In this document: positions 1 through 11,092 of the stretch, in pieces
How the letters are laid out: each line of letters opens with the position of its first letter
Numbering within the stretch: position 1 is the first letter of the stretch
From: Synchiropus splendidus
Lineage: Eukaryota; Chordata; Actinopteri; Syngnathiformes; Callionymidae
Direction: 5' to 3'
Assembly (NCBI RefSeq): GCF_027744825.2
Contig: NC_071334.1
Coordinates: 39,161,437-39,225,436 of the forward strand
DNA length: 64,000 bases
The notes under the pieces: model-generated
What the model was told of the DNA's origin: nothing
The model's input: only the letters and a program-made list of their open reading frames with translations
The model's database searches: none
Translations under genes and position numbers: made by a program

Positions 1-93
1 ACTTTCGAAAAACACTTCAGACAGCTTAGATTTGATGTGCACCTACTAGAAAGGCCCTTTCTGCTATAGTGGGAGGTTAAAATTTCATGTTCT

Positions 94-101
94 GAAGCTT
101 C
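94..101. other. conserved 8-bp palindrome GAAGCTTC (first instance)
   Basis: A perfect palindrome containing AAGCTT, at offset 94-101. It is retained in essentially every monomer I read; variants such as TTTTGAAGCTT and GAAGCTTTCC keep at least AAGCTT. This predicts that HindIII would cut the array to a 188-bp ladder base. Confidence 0.85.
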
Positions 102-122
102 CCTGAAAAGTTATGGCACAAT

Positions 123-134
123 GCGTAAAAACGC
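123..134. other. GCGT-AAAA-ACGC hairpin in the GT subfamily (first instance)
   Basis: In GCGT monomers the sequence is a perfect 4-bp stem with an AAAA loop. The majority allele CACAAAAACGC and the GCTC allele do not form it. It thus marks a subset of monomers at fixed places in each HOR (for example 1, 565, 1317 and 2257 in the 14-mer). The change of AC to GT at offsets 125-126 is two adjacent bases inherited together. Confidence 0.75.
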
Positions 135-177
135 TTTTCGGCCTGAGATAAGGTGGGTTTCGGAACGCCAAACATAA

Positions 178-205
178 AAGTGTTAATAACTTTCGAAAAA
201 CACTT
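178..205. other. junction dyad: 7-bp inverted repeat across the monomer boundary (first instance)
   Basis: AAGTGTT (178-184) and AACACTT (199-205) are perfect reverse complements around a 14-nt spacer that contains the palindrome TTCGAA. The element recurs at most monomer boundaries. Variants that break an arm include AACATTTC, AACACTCC, AAATCTTC and AACACATC. Short dyads are common in centromeric satellites of several lineages; any role here is inference. Confidence 0.8.
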
Positions 206-2632
206 GAGGCAGCTTAGATTTGATGTGCACCTACTAGAAAGACCCTTTCTGCTATAGTGGGAGGTTAAAATTTCATGTTCTGAAGCTTCCCTGAAAAGTT
301 ATGGCACAATGCACAAAAACGCTTTTCAGCCTGAGATAAGGTGGGTTTCGGAACGCCAAACATAAAAGTGTTAATAACTTTCGAAAAACACTTCAGACAG
401 CTAATATTTGATGTACAACTACTAGAAAGACCCTTTCTGCTATAGTGGGAGGTTAAAATTTCATGTTCTGAAGCTTCCCTGAAAAGTTATGGCACAATGC
501 ACAAAAACGCTTTTCAGCCTGAGATAAGGTGGGTTTCGGAACGCCAAACATAAAAGTGTTGATAACTTTCGAAAAACACTTCAGACAGCTTAGATTAGAT
601 GTGCAACTACTAGAAAGACCCTTTCTGCTATAGTGGGAGGTTAAAATTTCATGTTCTGAAGCTTCCCTGAAAAGTTATGGCACAATGCGTAAAAACGCTT
701 TTCAGCCTGAGATAAGGTGGGTTTCGGAACGCCAAACATAAAAGTGTTAATGACTATCGAAAAACACTTCAGACAGCTAAGATTTTATGTGCAACTACTA
801 GAAAGACCCTTTATGCTATAGTGGGAGGTTAAAATTTCATGTTCTGAAGCTTCCCTGAAAAGTTATGGCACAATGCACAAAAACGCTTTTCAGCCTGAGA
901 TAAGGTGGGTTTCGGAACGCCAAACATAAAAGTGTTAATAACTTTCGAAAAACACTTCAGACAGCTAATATTTGATGTACAACTACTAGAAAGACCCTTT
1001 CTGCTATAGTGGGAGGTTAAAATTTCATGTTCTGAAGCTTCCCTGAAAAGTTATGGCACAATGCACAAAAACGCTTTTCAGCCTGAGATAAGGTGGGTTT
1101 CGGAACGCCAAACATAAAAGTGTTGATAACTTTCGAAAAACACTTCAGACAGCTTAGATTTGATGTGCAACTACTAGAAAGACCCTTTCTGCTATAGTGG
1201 GAGGTTAAAATTTCATGTTCTGAAGCTTCCCTGAAAAGTTATGGCACAATGCACAAAAACGCTTTTCAGCCTGAGATAAGGTGGGTTTCGGAACGCCAAA
1301 CATAAAAGTGTTGATAACTTTCGAAAAACACTTCAGACAGCTTAGATTTGATGTGCACCTACTAGAAAGGCCCTTTCTGCTATAGTGGGAGGTTAAAATT
1401 TCATGTTCTGAAGCTTCCCTGAAAAGTTATGGCACAATGCGTAAAAACGCTTTTCAGCCTGAGATAAGGTGGGTTTCGGAACGCCAAACATAAAAGTGTT
1501 AATAACTATCGAAAAACACTTCAGACAGCTAAGATTTTATGTGCAACTACTAGAAAGACCCTTTATGCTATAGTGGGAGGTTAAAATTTCATGTTCTGAA
1601 GCTTCCCTGAAAAGTTATGGCACAATGCACAAAAACGCTTTTCAGCCTGAGATAAGGTGGGTTTCGGAACGCCAAACATAAAAGTGTTAATAACTTTCGA
1701 AAAACACTTCAGACAGCTTAGATTTGATGTGCACCTACTAGAAAGACCCTTTCTGCTATAGTGGGAGGTTAAAATTTCATGTTCTGAAGCTTCCCTGAAA
1801 AGTTATGCCACAATGCACAAAAACGCTTTTCAGCCTGAGATAAGGTGGGTTTCGGAACGCCAAACATAAAAGTGTTGATAACTTTCGAAAAACACTTCAG
1901 ACAGCTTAGATTTGATGTGCACCTACTAGAAAGACCCTTTCTGCTATAGTGGGAGGTTAAAATTTCATGTTCTGAAGCTTCCCTGAAAAGTTATGGCACA
2001 ATGCACAAAAACGCTTTTCAGCCTGAGATAAGGTGGGTTTCGGAACGCCAAACATAAAAGTGTTGATAACTTTCGAAAAACACTTCAGACAGCTTAGATT
2101 TGATGTGCAACTACTAGAAAGACCCTTTCTGCTATAGTGGGAGGTTAAAATTTCATGTTCTGAAGCTTCCCTGAAAAGTTATGGCACAATGCACAAAAAC
2201 GCTTTTCAGCCTGAGATAAGGAGGGTTTCGGAACGCCAAACATAAAAGTGTTGATAACTTTCGAAAAACACTTCAGACAGCTTAGATTTGATGTGCACCT
2301 ACTAGAAAGGCCCTTTCTGCTATAGTGGGAGGTAAAAATTTCATGTTCTGAAGCTTCCCTGAAAAGTTATGGCACAATGCGTAAAAACGCTTTTCAGCCT
2401 GAGATAAGGTGGGTTTCGGAACGCCAAACATAAAAGTGTTAATAACTTTCGAAAAACACTTCAGACAGCTTAGATTTGATGTGCAACTACTAGAAAGACC
2501 CTTTCTGCTATAGTGGGAGGTTAAAATTTCATGATCTGAAGCTTTCCTGAAAAGTTATGGCACAATGCACAAAAACGCTCTTCAGCCTGAGATAAGGTGG
2601 GTTTCGGAACGCCAAACATACAAGTGTTGATA

Positions 2633-5264
2633 ACTTTCGAAAAACACTTCAGACAGCTTAGATTTGATGTGCACCTACTAGAAAGGCCCTTTCTGCTATA
2701 GTGGGAGGTTAAAATTTCATGTTCTGAAGCTTCCCTGAAAAGTTATGGCACAATGCGTAAAAACGCTTTTCGGCCTGAGATAAGGTGGGTTTCGGAACGC
2801 CAAACATAAAAGTGTTAATAACTTTCGAAAAACACTTGAGGCAGCTTAGATTTGATGTGCACCTACTAGAAAGACCCTTTCTGCTATAGTGGGAGGTTAA
2901 AATTTCATGTTCTGAAGCTTCCCTGAAAAGTTATGGCACAATGCACAAAAACGCTTTTCAGCCTGAGATAAGGTGGGTTTCGGAACGCCAAACATAAAAG
3001 TGTTAATAACTTTCGAAAAACACTTCAGACAGCTAATATTTGATGTACAACTACTAGAAAGACCCTTTCTGCTATAGTGGGAGGTTAAAATTTCATGTTC
3101 TGAAGCTTCCCTGAAAAGTTATGGCACAATGCACAAAAACGCTTTTCAGCCTGAGATAAGGTGGGTTTCGGAACGCCAAACATAAAAGTGTTGATAACTT
3201 TCGAAAAACACTTCAGACAGCTTAGATTAGATGTGCAACTACTAGAAAGACCCTTTCTGCTATAGTGGGAGGTTAAAATTTCATGTTCTGAAGCTTCCCT
3301 GAAAAGTTATGGCACAATGCGTAAAAACGCTTTTCAGCCTGAGATAAGGTGGGTTTCGGAACGCCAAACATAAAAGTGTTAATGACTATCGAAAAACACT
3401 TCAGACAGCTAAGATTTTATGTGCAACTACTAGAAAGACCCTTTATGCTATAGTGGGAGGTTAAAATTTCATGTTCTGAAGCTTCCCTGAAAAGTTATGG
3501 CACAATGCACAAAAATGCTTTTCAGCCTGAGATAAGGTGGGTTTCGGAACGCCAAACATAAAAGTGTTAATAACTTTCGAAAAACACTTCAGACAGCTAA
3601 TATTTGATGTGCACCTACTAGAAAGACCCTTTCTGCTATAGTGGGAGGTTAAAATTTCATGTTCTGAAGCTTCCCTGAAAAGTTATGGCACAATGCACAA
3701 AAACGCTTTTCAGCCTGAGATAAGGTGGGTTTCGGAACGCCAAACATAAAAGTGTTGATAACTTTCGAAAAACACTTCAGACAGCTTAGATTTGATGTGC
3801 AACTACTAGAAAGACCCTTTCTGCTATAGTGGGAGGTTAAAATTTCATGTTCTGAAGCTTCCCTGAAAAGTTATGGCACAATGCACAAAAACGCTTTTCA
3901 GCCTGAGATAAGGTGGGTTTCGGAACGCCAAACATAAAAGTGTTGATAACTTTCGAAAAACACTTCAGACAGCTTAGATTTGATGTGTACCTACTAGAAA
4001 GGCCCTTTCTGCTATAGTGGGAGGTTAAAATTTCATGTTCTGAAGCTTCCCTGAAAAGTTATGGCACAATGCGTAAAAACGCTTTTCAGCCTGAGATAAG
4101 GTGGGTTTCGGAACGCCAAACATAAAAGTGTTAATAACTATCGAAAAACACTTCAGACAGCTAAGATTTTATGTGCAACTACTAGAAAGACCCTTTATGC
4201 TATAGTGGGAGGTTAAAATTTCATGTTCTGAAGCTTCCCTGAAAAGTTATGGCACAATGCACAAAAACGATTTTCAGCCTGAGATAAGGTGGGTTTCGGA
4301 ACGCCAAACATAAAAGTGTTAATAACTTTCGAAAAACACTTCAGACAGCTTAGATTTGATGTGCACCTACTAGAAAGACCCTTTCTGCTATAGTGGGAGG
4401 TTAAAATTTCATGTTCTGAAGCTTCCCTGAAAAGTTATGCCACAATGCACAAAAACGCTTTTCAGCCTGAGATAAGGTGGGTTTCGGAACGCCAAACATA
4501 AAAGTGTTGATAACTTTCGAAAAACACTTCAGACAGCTTAGATTTGATGTGCACCTACTAGAAAGACCCTTTCTGCTATAGTGGGAGGTTAAAATTTCAT
4601 GTTCTGAAGCTTCCCTGAAAAGTTATGGCACAATGCACAAAAACGCTTTTCAGCCTGAGATAAGGTGGGTTTCGGAACGCCAAACATAAAAGTGTTGATA
4701 ACTTTCGAAAAACACTTCAGACAGCTTAGATTTGATGTGCAACTACTAGAAAGACCCTTTCTGCTATAGTGGGAGGTTAAAATTTCATGTTCTGAAGCTT
4801 CCCTGAAAAGTTATGGCACAATGCACAAAAACGCTTTTCAGCCTGAGATAAGGTGGGTTTCGGAACGCCAAACATAAAAGTGTTGATAACTTTCGAAAAA
4901 CACTTCAGACAGCTTAGATTTGATGTGCACCTACTAGAAAGGCCCTTTCTGCTATAGTGGGAGGTAAAAATTTCATGTTCTGAAGCTTCCCTGAAAAGTT
5001 ATGGCACAATGCGTAAAAACGCTTTTCAGCCTGAGATAAGGTGGGTTTCGGAACGCCAAACATAAAAGTGTTAATAACTTTCGAAAAACACTTCAGACAG
5101 CTTAGATTTGATGTGCAACTACTAGAAAGACCCTTTCTGCTATAGTGGGAGGTTAAAATTTCATGATCTGAAGCTTTCCTGAAAAGTTATGGCACAATGC
5201 ACAAAAACGCTCTTCAGCCTGAGATAAGGTGGGTTTCGGAACGCCAAACATAAAAGTGTTAATA
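2633..5264 (+). repeat. 14-monomer higher-order repeat, copy 2
   Basis: This repeats the monomer order of 1-2632 exactly. By eye I find only about ten differences. They include C to T giving AAAATGC near 3515, GTGCACCT instead of GTACAACT near 3610, GTGTACCT near 3987, CGATTTTC near 4268, loss of the AGGAGGG change seen near 2220, and AATA rather than GATA at the end. That is roughly 99.6% identity, much higher than between neighbouring monomers, so the duplication is recent. The last two monomers (4889, 5077) are also the first two of the following 6-monomer repeat. Confidence 0.93.
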
Positions 5265-6016
5265 ACTATCGAAAAACACTCCAGACAGCTAAGTTTTTAT
5301 GTGCAACTACTAGAAAGATCTTTTATGCTATAGTGGGAGGTTAAAATTTCATGTTCTGAAGCTTCCCTGAAAAGTTATGGCACAATGCACAAAAACGCTT
5401 TTCAGCCTGAGATAAGGTGGGTTTCGGAACGCCAAACATAAAAGTGTTAATAACTTTCGAAAACCACTTCAGACAGCTTAGATTTGATGTGCACCTACTA
5501 GAAAGACCCTTCCTGCTATAGTGGGAGGTTAAAATTTCATGTTCTGAAGCTTCCCTGAAAAGTTATGGCACAATGCACAAAAACGCTTTTCAGCCAGAGA
5601 TAAGGTGGGTTTCGGAACGCCAAACATAAAAGTGTTAATAACTTTCGAAAAACACTTCAGACAGCTTAGATTTGATGTGCACCTACTAGAAAGATCCTTT
5701 CTGCTATAGTGGGAGGTTAAAATTTCATGTTCTGAAGCTTCCCTGAAAAGTTATGCCACAATGCACAAAAACGCTTTTCAGCCTGAGATAAGGTGGGTTT
5801 CGGAACGCTAAACATAAAAGTGTTGACAACTTTCGAAAAACACTTCCGACAGCTTAGATTTGATGTGCACCTACTAGAAAGACACTTTCTGCTATAGTGG
5901 GAGGTTAAAATTTCATGTTCTGAAGCTTCCCTGAAAAGTTATGGCACAATGCACAAAAACGCTTTTCAGCCTGAGATAAGGTGGGTTTCGGAACGCCAAA
6001 CATAAAAGTGTTGATA
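4889..6016 (+). repeat. 6-monomer higher-order repeat, copy 1
   Basis: The 1128-bp unit has the order: AGGCCC + GAGGTAAAAA + GCGT (4889); ATGATCTG + CGCTCTTC (5077); CTATCG + CACTCC + CTAAGTTTTTAT + GATCTTTTATG (5265); AAACCACTT + CCCTTCC + GCCAGAG (5453); GATCC + ATGCCAC + CGCTAAAC ending GACA (5641); CTTCCG + GACACTTTC (5829). The first two monomers belong also to the 14-monomer repeat, so the 6-mer seems to have formed by duplicating across the junction of the 14-mer and a different type series. Confidence 0.9.
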
Positions 6017-7144
6017 ACTTTCGAAAAACACTTCAGACAGCTTAGATTTGATGTGCACCTACTAGAAAGGCCCTTTCTGCTATAGTGGGAGGTAAAAATT
6101 TCATGTTCTGAAGCTTCCCTGAAAAGTTATGGCACAATGCGTAAAAACGCTTTTCAGCCTGAGATAAGGTGGGTTTCGGAACGCCAAACATAAAAGTGTT
6201 AATAACTTTCGAAAAACACTTCAGACAGCTTAGATTTGATGTGCAACTACTAGAAAGACCCTTTCTGCTATAGTGGGAGGTTAAAATTTCATGATCTGAA
6301 GCTTTCCTGAAAAGTTATGGCACAATGCACAAAAACGCTCTTCAGCCTGAGATAAGGTGGGTTTCGGAACGCCAAACATAAAAGTGTTAATAACTATCGA
6401 AAAACACTCCAGACAGCTAAGTTTTTATGTGCAACTACTAGAAAGATCTTTTATGCTATAGTGGGAGGTTAAAATTTCATGTTCTGAAGCTTCCCTGAAA
6501 AGTTATGGCACAATGCACAAAAACGCTTTTCAGCCTGAGATAAGGTGGGTTTCGGAACGCCAAACATAAAAGTGTTAATAACTTTCGAAAACCACTTCAG
6601 ACAGCTTAGATTTGATGTGCACCTACTAGAAAGACCCTTCCTGCTATAGTGGGAGGTTAAAATTTCATGTTCTGAAGCTTCCCTGAAAAGTTATGGCACA
6701 ATGCACAAAAACGCTTTTCAGCCAGAGATAAGGTGGGTTTCGGAACGCCAAACATAAAAGTGTTAATAACTTTCGAAAAACACTTCAGACAGCTTAGATT
6801 TGATGTGCACCTACTAGAAAGATCCTTTCTGCTATAGTGGGAGGTTAAAATTTCATGTTCTGAAGCTTCCCTGAAAAGTTATGCCACAATGCACAAAAAC
6901 GCTTTTCAGCCTGAGATAAGGTGGGTTTCGGAACGCTAAACATAAAAGTGTTGACAACTTTCGAAAAACACTTCCGACAGCTTAGATTTGATGTGCACCT
7001 ACTAGAAAGACACTTTCTGCTATAGTGGGAGGTTAAAATTTCATGTTCTGAAGCTTCCCTGAAAAGTTATGGCACAATGCACAAAAACGCTTTTCAGCCT
7101 GAGATAAGGTGGGTTTCGGAACGCCAAACATAAAAGTGTTGATA
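6017..7144 (+). repeat. 6-monomer higher-order repeat, copy 2
   Basis: Same order of six variants as 4889-6016, including the rare markers GATCTTTTATG, GCCAGAG, CGCTAAAC and GACACTTTC. I found no difference from copy 1 by eye over 1128 bp, which makes this one of the youngest duplications in the left half. Confidence 0.9.
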
Positions 7145-8272
7145 ACTTTCGAAAAACACTTCAGACAGCTTAGATTTGATGTGCACCTACTAGAAAGGCC
7201 CTTTCTGCTATAGTGGGAGGTAAAAATTTCATGTTCTGAAGCTTCCCTGAAAAGTTATGGCACAATGCGTAAAAACGCTTTTCAGCCTGAGATAAGGTGG
7301 GTTTCGGAACGCCAAACATAAAAGTGTTAATAACTTTCGAAAAACACTTCAGACAGCTTAGATTTGATGTGCAACTACTAGAAAGACCCTTTCTGCTATA
7401 GTGGGAGGTTAAAATTTCATGATCTGAAGCTTTCCTGAAAAGTTATGGCACAATGCACAAAAACGCTCTTCAGCCTGAGATAAGGTGGGTTTCGGAACGC
7501 CAAACATAAAAGTGTTAATAACTATCGAAAAACACTCCAGACAGCTAAGTTTTTATGTGCAACTACTAGAAAGATCGTTTATGCTATAGTGGGAGGTTAA
7601 AATTTCATGTTCTGAAGCTTCCCTGAAAAGTTATGGCACAATGCACAAAAACGCTTTTCAGCCTGAGATAAGGTGGGTTTCGGAACGCCAAACATAAAAG
7701 TGTTAATAACTTTCGAAAACCACTTCAGACAGCTTAGATTTGATGTGCACCTACTAGAAAGACCCTTCCTGCTATAGTGGGAGGTTAAAATTTCATGTTC
7801 TGAAGCTTCCCTGAAAAGTTATGGCACAATGCACAAAAACGCTTTTCAGCCTGAGATAAGGTGGGTTTCGGAACGCCAAACATAAAAGTGTTAATAACTT
7901 TCGAAAAACACTTCAGACAGCTTAGATTTGATGTGCACCTACTAGAAAGACCCTTTCTGCTATAGTGGGAGGTTAAAATTTCATGTTCTGAAGCTTCCCT
8001 GAAAAGTTATGCCACAATGCACAAAAACGCTTTTCAGCCTGAGATAAGGTGGGTTTCGGAACGCTAAACATAAAAGTGTTGACAACTTTCGAAAAACACT
8101 TCCGACAGCTTAGATTTGATGTGCACCTAGTAGAAAGACACTTTCTGCTATAGTGGGAGGTTAAAATTTCATGTTCTGAAGCTTCCCTGAAAAGTTATGG
8201 CACAATGCACAAAAACGCTTTTCAGCCTGAGGTAAGGTGGGTTTCGGAACGCCAAACATAAAAGTGTTGATA
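7145..8272 (+). repeat. 6-monomer higher-order repeat, copy 3 (diverged)
   Basis: Third copy in the same phase, with private changes: GATCGTTT near 7574, GCCTGAG instead of GCCAGAG near 7850, GACCC instead of GATCC near 7949, ACCTAGTAG near 8125 and GAGGTAAGG near 8230. After 8272 the order leaves the 6-mer: the next AGGCCC monomer has GAGGTTAAAA and ends GATA. Confidence 0.88.
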
Positions 8273-9024
8273 ACTTTCGAAAAACACTTCAGACAGCTTA
8301 GATTTGATGTGCACCTACTAGAAAGGCCCTTTCTGCTATAGTGGGAGGTTAAAATTTCATGTTCTGAAGCTTCCCTGAAAAGTTATGGCACAATGCGTAA
8401 AAACGCTTTTCAGCCTGAGATAAGGTGGGTTTCGGAACGCCAAACATAAAAGTGTTGATAACTTTCGAAAAACACTTCAGACAGCTTAGATTAGATGTGC
8501 AACTACTAGAAAGACCCTTTCTGCTATAGTGGGAGGTTAAAATTTCATGTTCTGAAGCTTCCCTGGAAAGTCATGGCACAATGCACAAAAACGCTTTTCA
8601 GCCTGAGATAAGGTGGGTTTCGGAACGCCAAACATAAAAGTGTTAATAACTTTCGAAAAACACTTCAGACAGCTTAGATTTGATGTGCAACTACTAGAAA
8701 GACCCTTTCTGCTATAGTGGGAGGTTAAAATTTCATGTTCTGAAGCTTCCCTGAAAAGTTATGCCACAATGCTCAAAAACGCTTTTCAGCCTGAGATAAG
8801 GTGGGTTTCGGAACGCCAAACATAAAAGTGTTGATAACTTTCGAAAAACACTTCAGACAGCTTAGATTTGATGTGCACCTACTAGAAAGACCCTTTCTGC
8901 TATAGTGGGAGGTTAAAATTTCATGTTCTGAAGCTTCCCTGAAAAGTTATGGCACAATGCGTAAAAACGCTTTTCAGCCTGAGATAAGGTGGGTTTCGGA
9001 ACGCCAAACATAAAAGTGTTAATA
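7709..9024 (+). repeat. 7-monomer block, repeated 18 monomers downstream
   Basis: Monomers at 7709, 7897, 8085, 8273, 8461, 8649 and 8837 match, in order, those at 11093-12408, 3384 bp (18 x 188) further on. The strongest marker is CTGGAAAGTCATGG, near 8563 and again near 11947, with the TCATGG change otherwise seen only near 44667. CGCTAAAC plus GACA in the third-type monomer is also shared. The two blocks part at the next monomer (9025 is CTAAGTTTTTAT type, 12409 is CCCTTCC type). Confidence 0.85.
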
Positions 9025-9212
9025 ACTATCGAAAAACACTCCAGACAGCTAAGTTTTTATGTGCAACTACTAGAAAGATCCTTTATGCTATAGTGGGAGG
9101 TTAAAATTTCATGTTCTGAAGCTTCCCTGAAAAGTTATGGCACAATGCACAAAAACGCTTTTCAGCCTGAGATAAGGTGGGTTTCGGAACGCCAAACATA
9201 AAAGTGTTGATA

Positions 9213-10904
9213 ACTTTCGAAAAACACTTCAGACAGCTTAGATTAGATGTGCAACTACTAGAAAGACCCTTTCTGCTATAGTGGGAGGTTAAAATTTCAT
9301 GTTCTGAAGCTTCCCTGAAAAGTTATGGCACAATGCGTAAAAACGCTTTTCAGCCTGAGATAAGGTGGGTTTCGGAACGCCAAACATAAAAGTGTTAATG
9401 ACTATCGAAAAACACTTCAGACAGCTTAGATTTGATGTGCAACTACTAGAAAGACCCTTTCTGCTATAGTGGGAGGTTAAAATTTCATGTTCTGAAGCTT
9501 CCCTGAAAAGTTATGGCACAATGCACAAAAACGCTTTTCAGCCTGAGATAAGGTGGGTTTCGGAACGCCAAACATAAAAGTGTTGATAACTTTCGAAAAA
9601 CACTTCAGACAGCTTAGATTTGATGTGTACCTACTAGAAAGGCCCTTTCTGCTATAGTGGGAGGTTAAAATTTCATGTTCTGAAGCTTCCCTGAAAAGTT
9701 ATGGCACAATGCGTAAAAACGCTTTTCAGCCTGAGATAAGGTGGGTTTCGGAACGCCAAACATAAAAGTGTTAATAACTATCGAAAAACACTTCAGACAG
9801 CTAAGATTTTATGTGCAACTACTAGAAAGACCCTTTATGCTATAGTGGGAGGTTAAAATTTCATGTTCTGAAGCTTCCCTGAAAAGTTATGGCACAATGC
9901 ACAAAAACGATTTTCAGCCTGAGATAAGGTGGGTTTCGGAACGCCAAACATAAAAGTGTTAATAACTTTCGAAAAACACTTCAGACAGCTTAGATTTGAT
10001 GTGCACCTACTAGAAAGACCCTTTCTGCTATAGTGGGAGGTTAAAATTTCATGTTCTGAAGCTTCCCTGAAAAGTTATGCCACAATGCACAAAAACGCTT
10101 TTCAGCCTGAGATAAGGTGGGTTTCGGAACGCCAAACATAAAAGTGTTGATAACTTTCGAAAAACACTTCAGACAGCTTAGATTTGATGTGCACCTACTA
10201 GAAAGACCCTTTCTGCTATAGTGGGAGGTTAAAATTTCATGTTCTGAAGCTTCCCTGAAAAGTTATGGCACAATGCACAAAAACGCTTTTCAGCCTGAGA
10301 TAAGGTGGGTTTCGGAACGCCAAACATAAAAGTGTTGATAACTTTCGAAAAACACTTCAGACAGCTTAGATTTGATGTGCAACTACTAGAAAGACCCTTT
10401 CTGCTATAGTGGGAGGTTAAAATTTCATGTTCTGAAGCTTCCCTGAAAAGTTATGGCACAATGCACAAAAACGCTTTTCAGCCTGAGATAAGGTGGGTTT
10501 CGGAACGCCAAACATAAAAGTGTTGATAACTTTCGAAAAACACTTCAGACAGCTTAGATTTGATGTGCACCTACTAGAAAGGCCCTTTCTGCTATAGTGG
10601 GAGGTAAAAATTTCATGTTCTGAAGCTTCCCTGAAAAGTTATGGCACAATGCGTAAAAACGCTTTTCAGCCTGAGATAAGGTGGGTTTCGGAACGCCAAA
10701 CATAAAAGTGTTAATAACTTTCGAAAAACACTTCAGACAGCTTAGATTTGATGTGCAACTACTAGAAAGACCCTTTCTGCTATAGTGGGAGGTTAAAATT
10801 TCATGATCTGAAGCTTTCCTGAAAAGTTATGGCACAATGCACAAAAACGCTCTTCAGCCTGAGATAAGGTGGGTTTCGGAACGCCAAACATAAAAGTGTT
10901 GATA
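9213..10904 (+). repeat. block duplicated from the 14-monomer repeat (30 monomers upstream)
   Basis: Monomers from 9589 to 10904 copy, in order, 3949-5264 of HOR copy 2, offset 5640 bp (30 x 188). They carry copy-2-specific marks: GTGTACCT near 9626 and CGATTTTC near 9908, besides ATGATCTG and CGCTCTTC in the last monomer. Upstream, 9213 matches the TTAGATTAGAT/GCGT/AATG monomer at 3197, and 9401 is a chimera that skips two monomers. The source was therefore copy 2 (or its ancestor), after it had acquired those changes. Confidence 0.87.
9401..9588 (+). repeat. chimeric monomer in the 30-monomer duplication
   Basis: Offset 4 is A (CTATCG), as in the monomer at 3385, but from offset 26 on it is TTAGATTTGAT + GCAACT + GATA, as in 3761. 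The join lies between offsets 5 and 26 and skips two monomers of the 14-mer order. Confidence 0.8.
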
Positions 10905-11092
10905 ACTTTCGAAAAACACTTCAGACAGCTTAGATTTGATGTGCACCTACTAGAAAGGCCCTTTCTGCTATAGTGGGAGGTAAAAATTTCATGTTCTGAA
11001 GCTTCCCTGAAAAGTTATGGCACAATGCACAAAAACGCTTTTCAGCCTGAGATAAGGTGGGTTTCGGAACGCCAAACATAAAAGTGTTAATA
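10905..11092 (+). repeat. chimeric monomer joining two block copies
   Basis: The left side is AGGCCC + GAGGTAAAAA (type of 6017); the right side is CAC + AATA instead of GCGT (type of 5265 or 6393). The join lies between offsets 78 and 125, exactly where the 30-monomer copy ends and the 18-monomer copy begins. Confidence 0.78.

Larger units (their letters stand above)
1..188 (+). repeat. reference monomer (monomer 1) used for offsets
   Basis: This defines offset 1 as the A of ACTTTCG. Landmarks shared by nearly all copies are: TTCGAA at offsets 4-9; the variable core at 26-42; CTATAGTGGGAGG at 64-76; TTAAAATTTCATG near 77-89; palindrome GAAGCTTC at 94-101; GAAAAGTTATG at 105-115; the A-rich hairpin site at 123-134; TTTCGGAACGCC at 158-169; and ATAAAAGTGTT at 174-184. 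Monomer 1 is of the 'GT' subfamily (GCGT at 123-126) and carries a rare CGG at 139-141 that it shares only with monomer 15 (2633). Consensus CpG sites are at offsets 6, 132, 161 and 166. A-runs lie near 8-12, 79-82, 106-109, 127-131 and 176-179. Confidence 0.95.
1..2632 (+). repeat. 14-monomer higher-order repeat, copy 1
   Basis: Fourteen monomers (2632 bp) whose ordered variants reappear immediately downstream. Diagnostic order: CGG/GCGT monomer (1), CTTGAGG monomer (189), TAATATTTGATGTAC monomer (377), TTAGATTAGAT + GCGT ending AATG (565), CTATCG/CTAAGATTTTAT (753), TAATATTTGATGTAC (941), GCAACT (1129), AGGCCC + GCGT (1317), CTATCG/CTAAGATTTTAT (1505), ATGCCAC (1693), consensus-like (1881), GCAACT with AGGAGGG (2069), AGGCCC with GAGGTAAAAA (2257), ATGATCTG with CGCTCTTC (2445). 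The unit may have begun left of the window. Confidence 0.93.

Noticed and set aside
1..17. CENP-B box-like motif at TTCGAAAAACAC
   Set aside because: TTCG and the A at the right spacing are present, but the required CGGG is replaced by CTTC. TTTCGGAACGCC on the same strand also fails, having G where the A should be. Neither meets the essential-base pattern.
157..169. Pol III B-box-like GGTTTCGGAAC (tRNA-derived SINE origin)
   Set aside because: It needs an inserted base and a mismatch to fit the B box, and I see no convincing A box at the usual distance or cloverleaf, so a tRNA-derived unit is not supported.
5829..8272. Telomeric or microsatellite motifs
   Set aside because: Only short A-runs and dyads inside the monomer are present here and elsewhere; no TTAGGG-like or other short tandem motif was seen.
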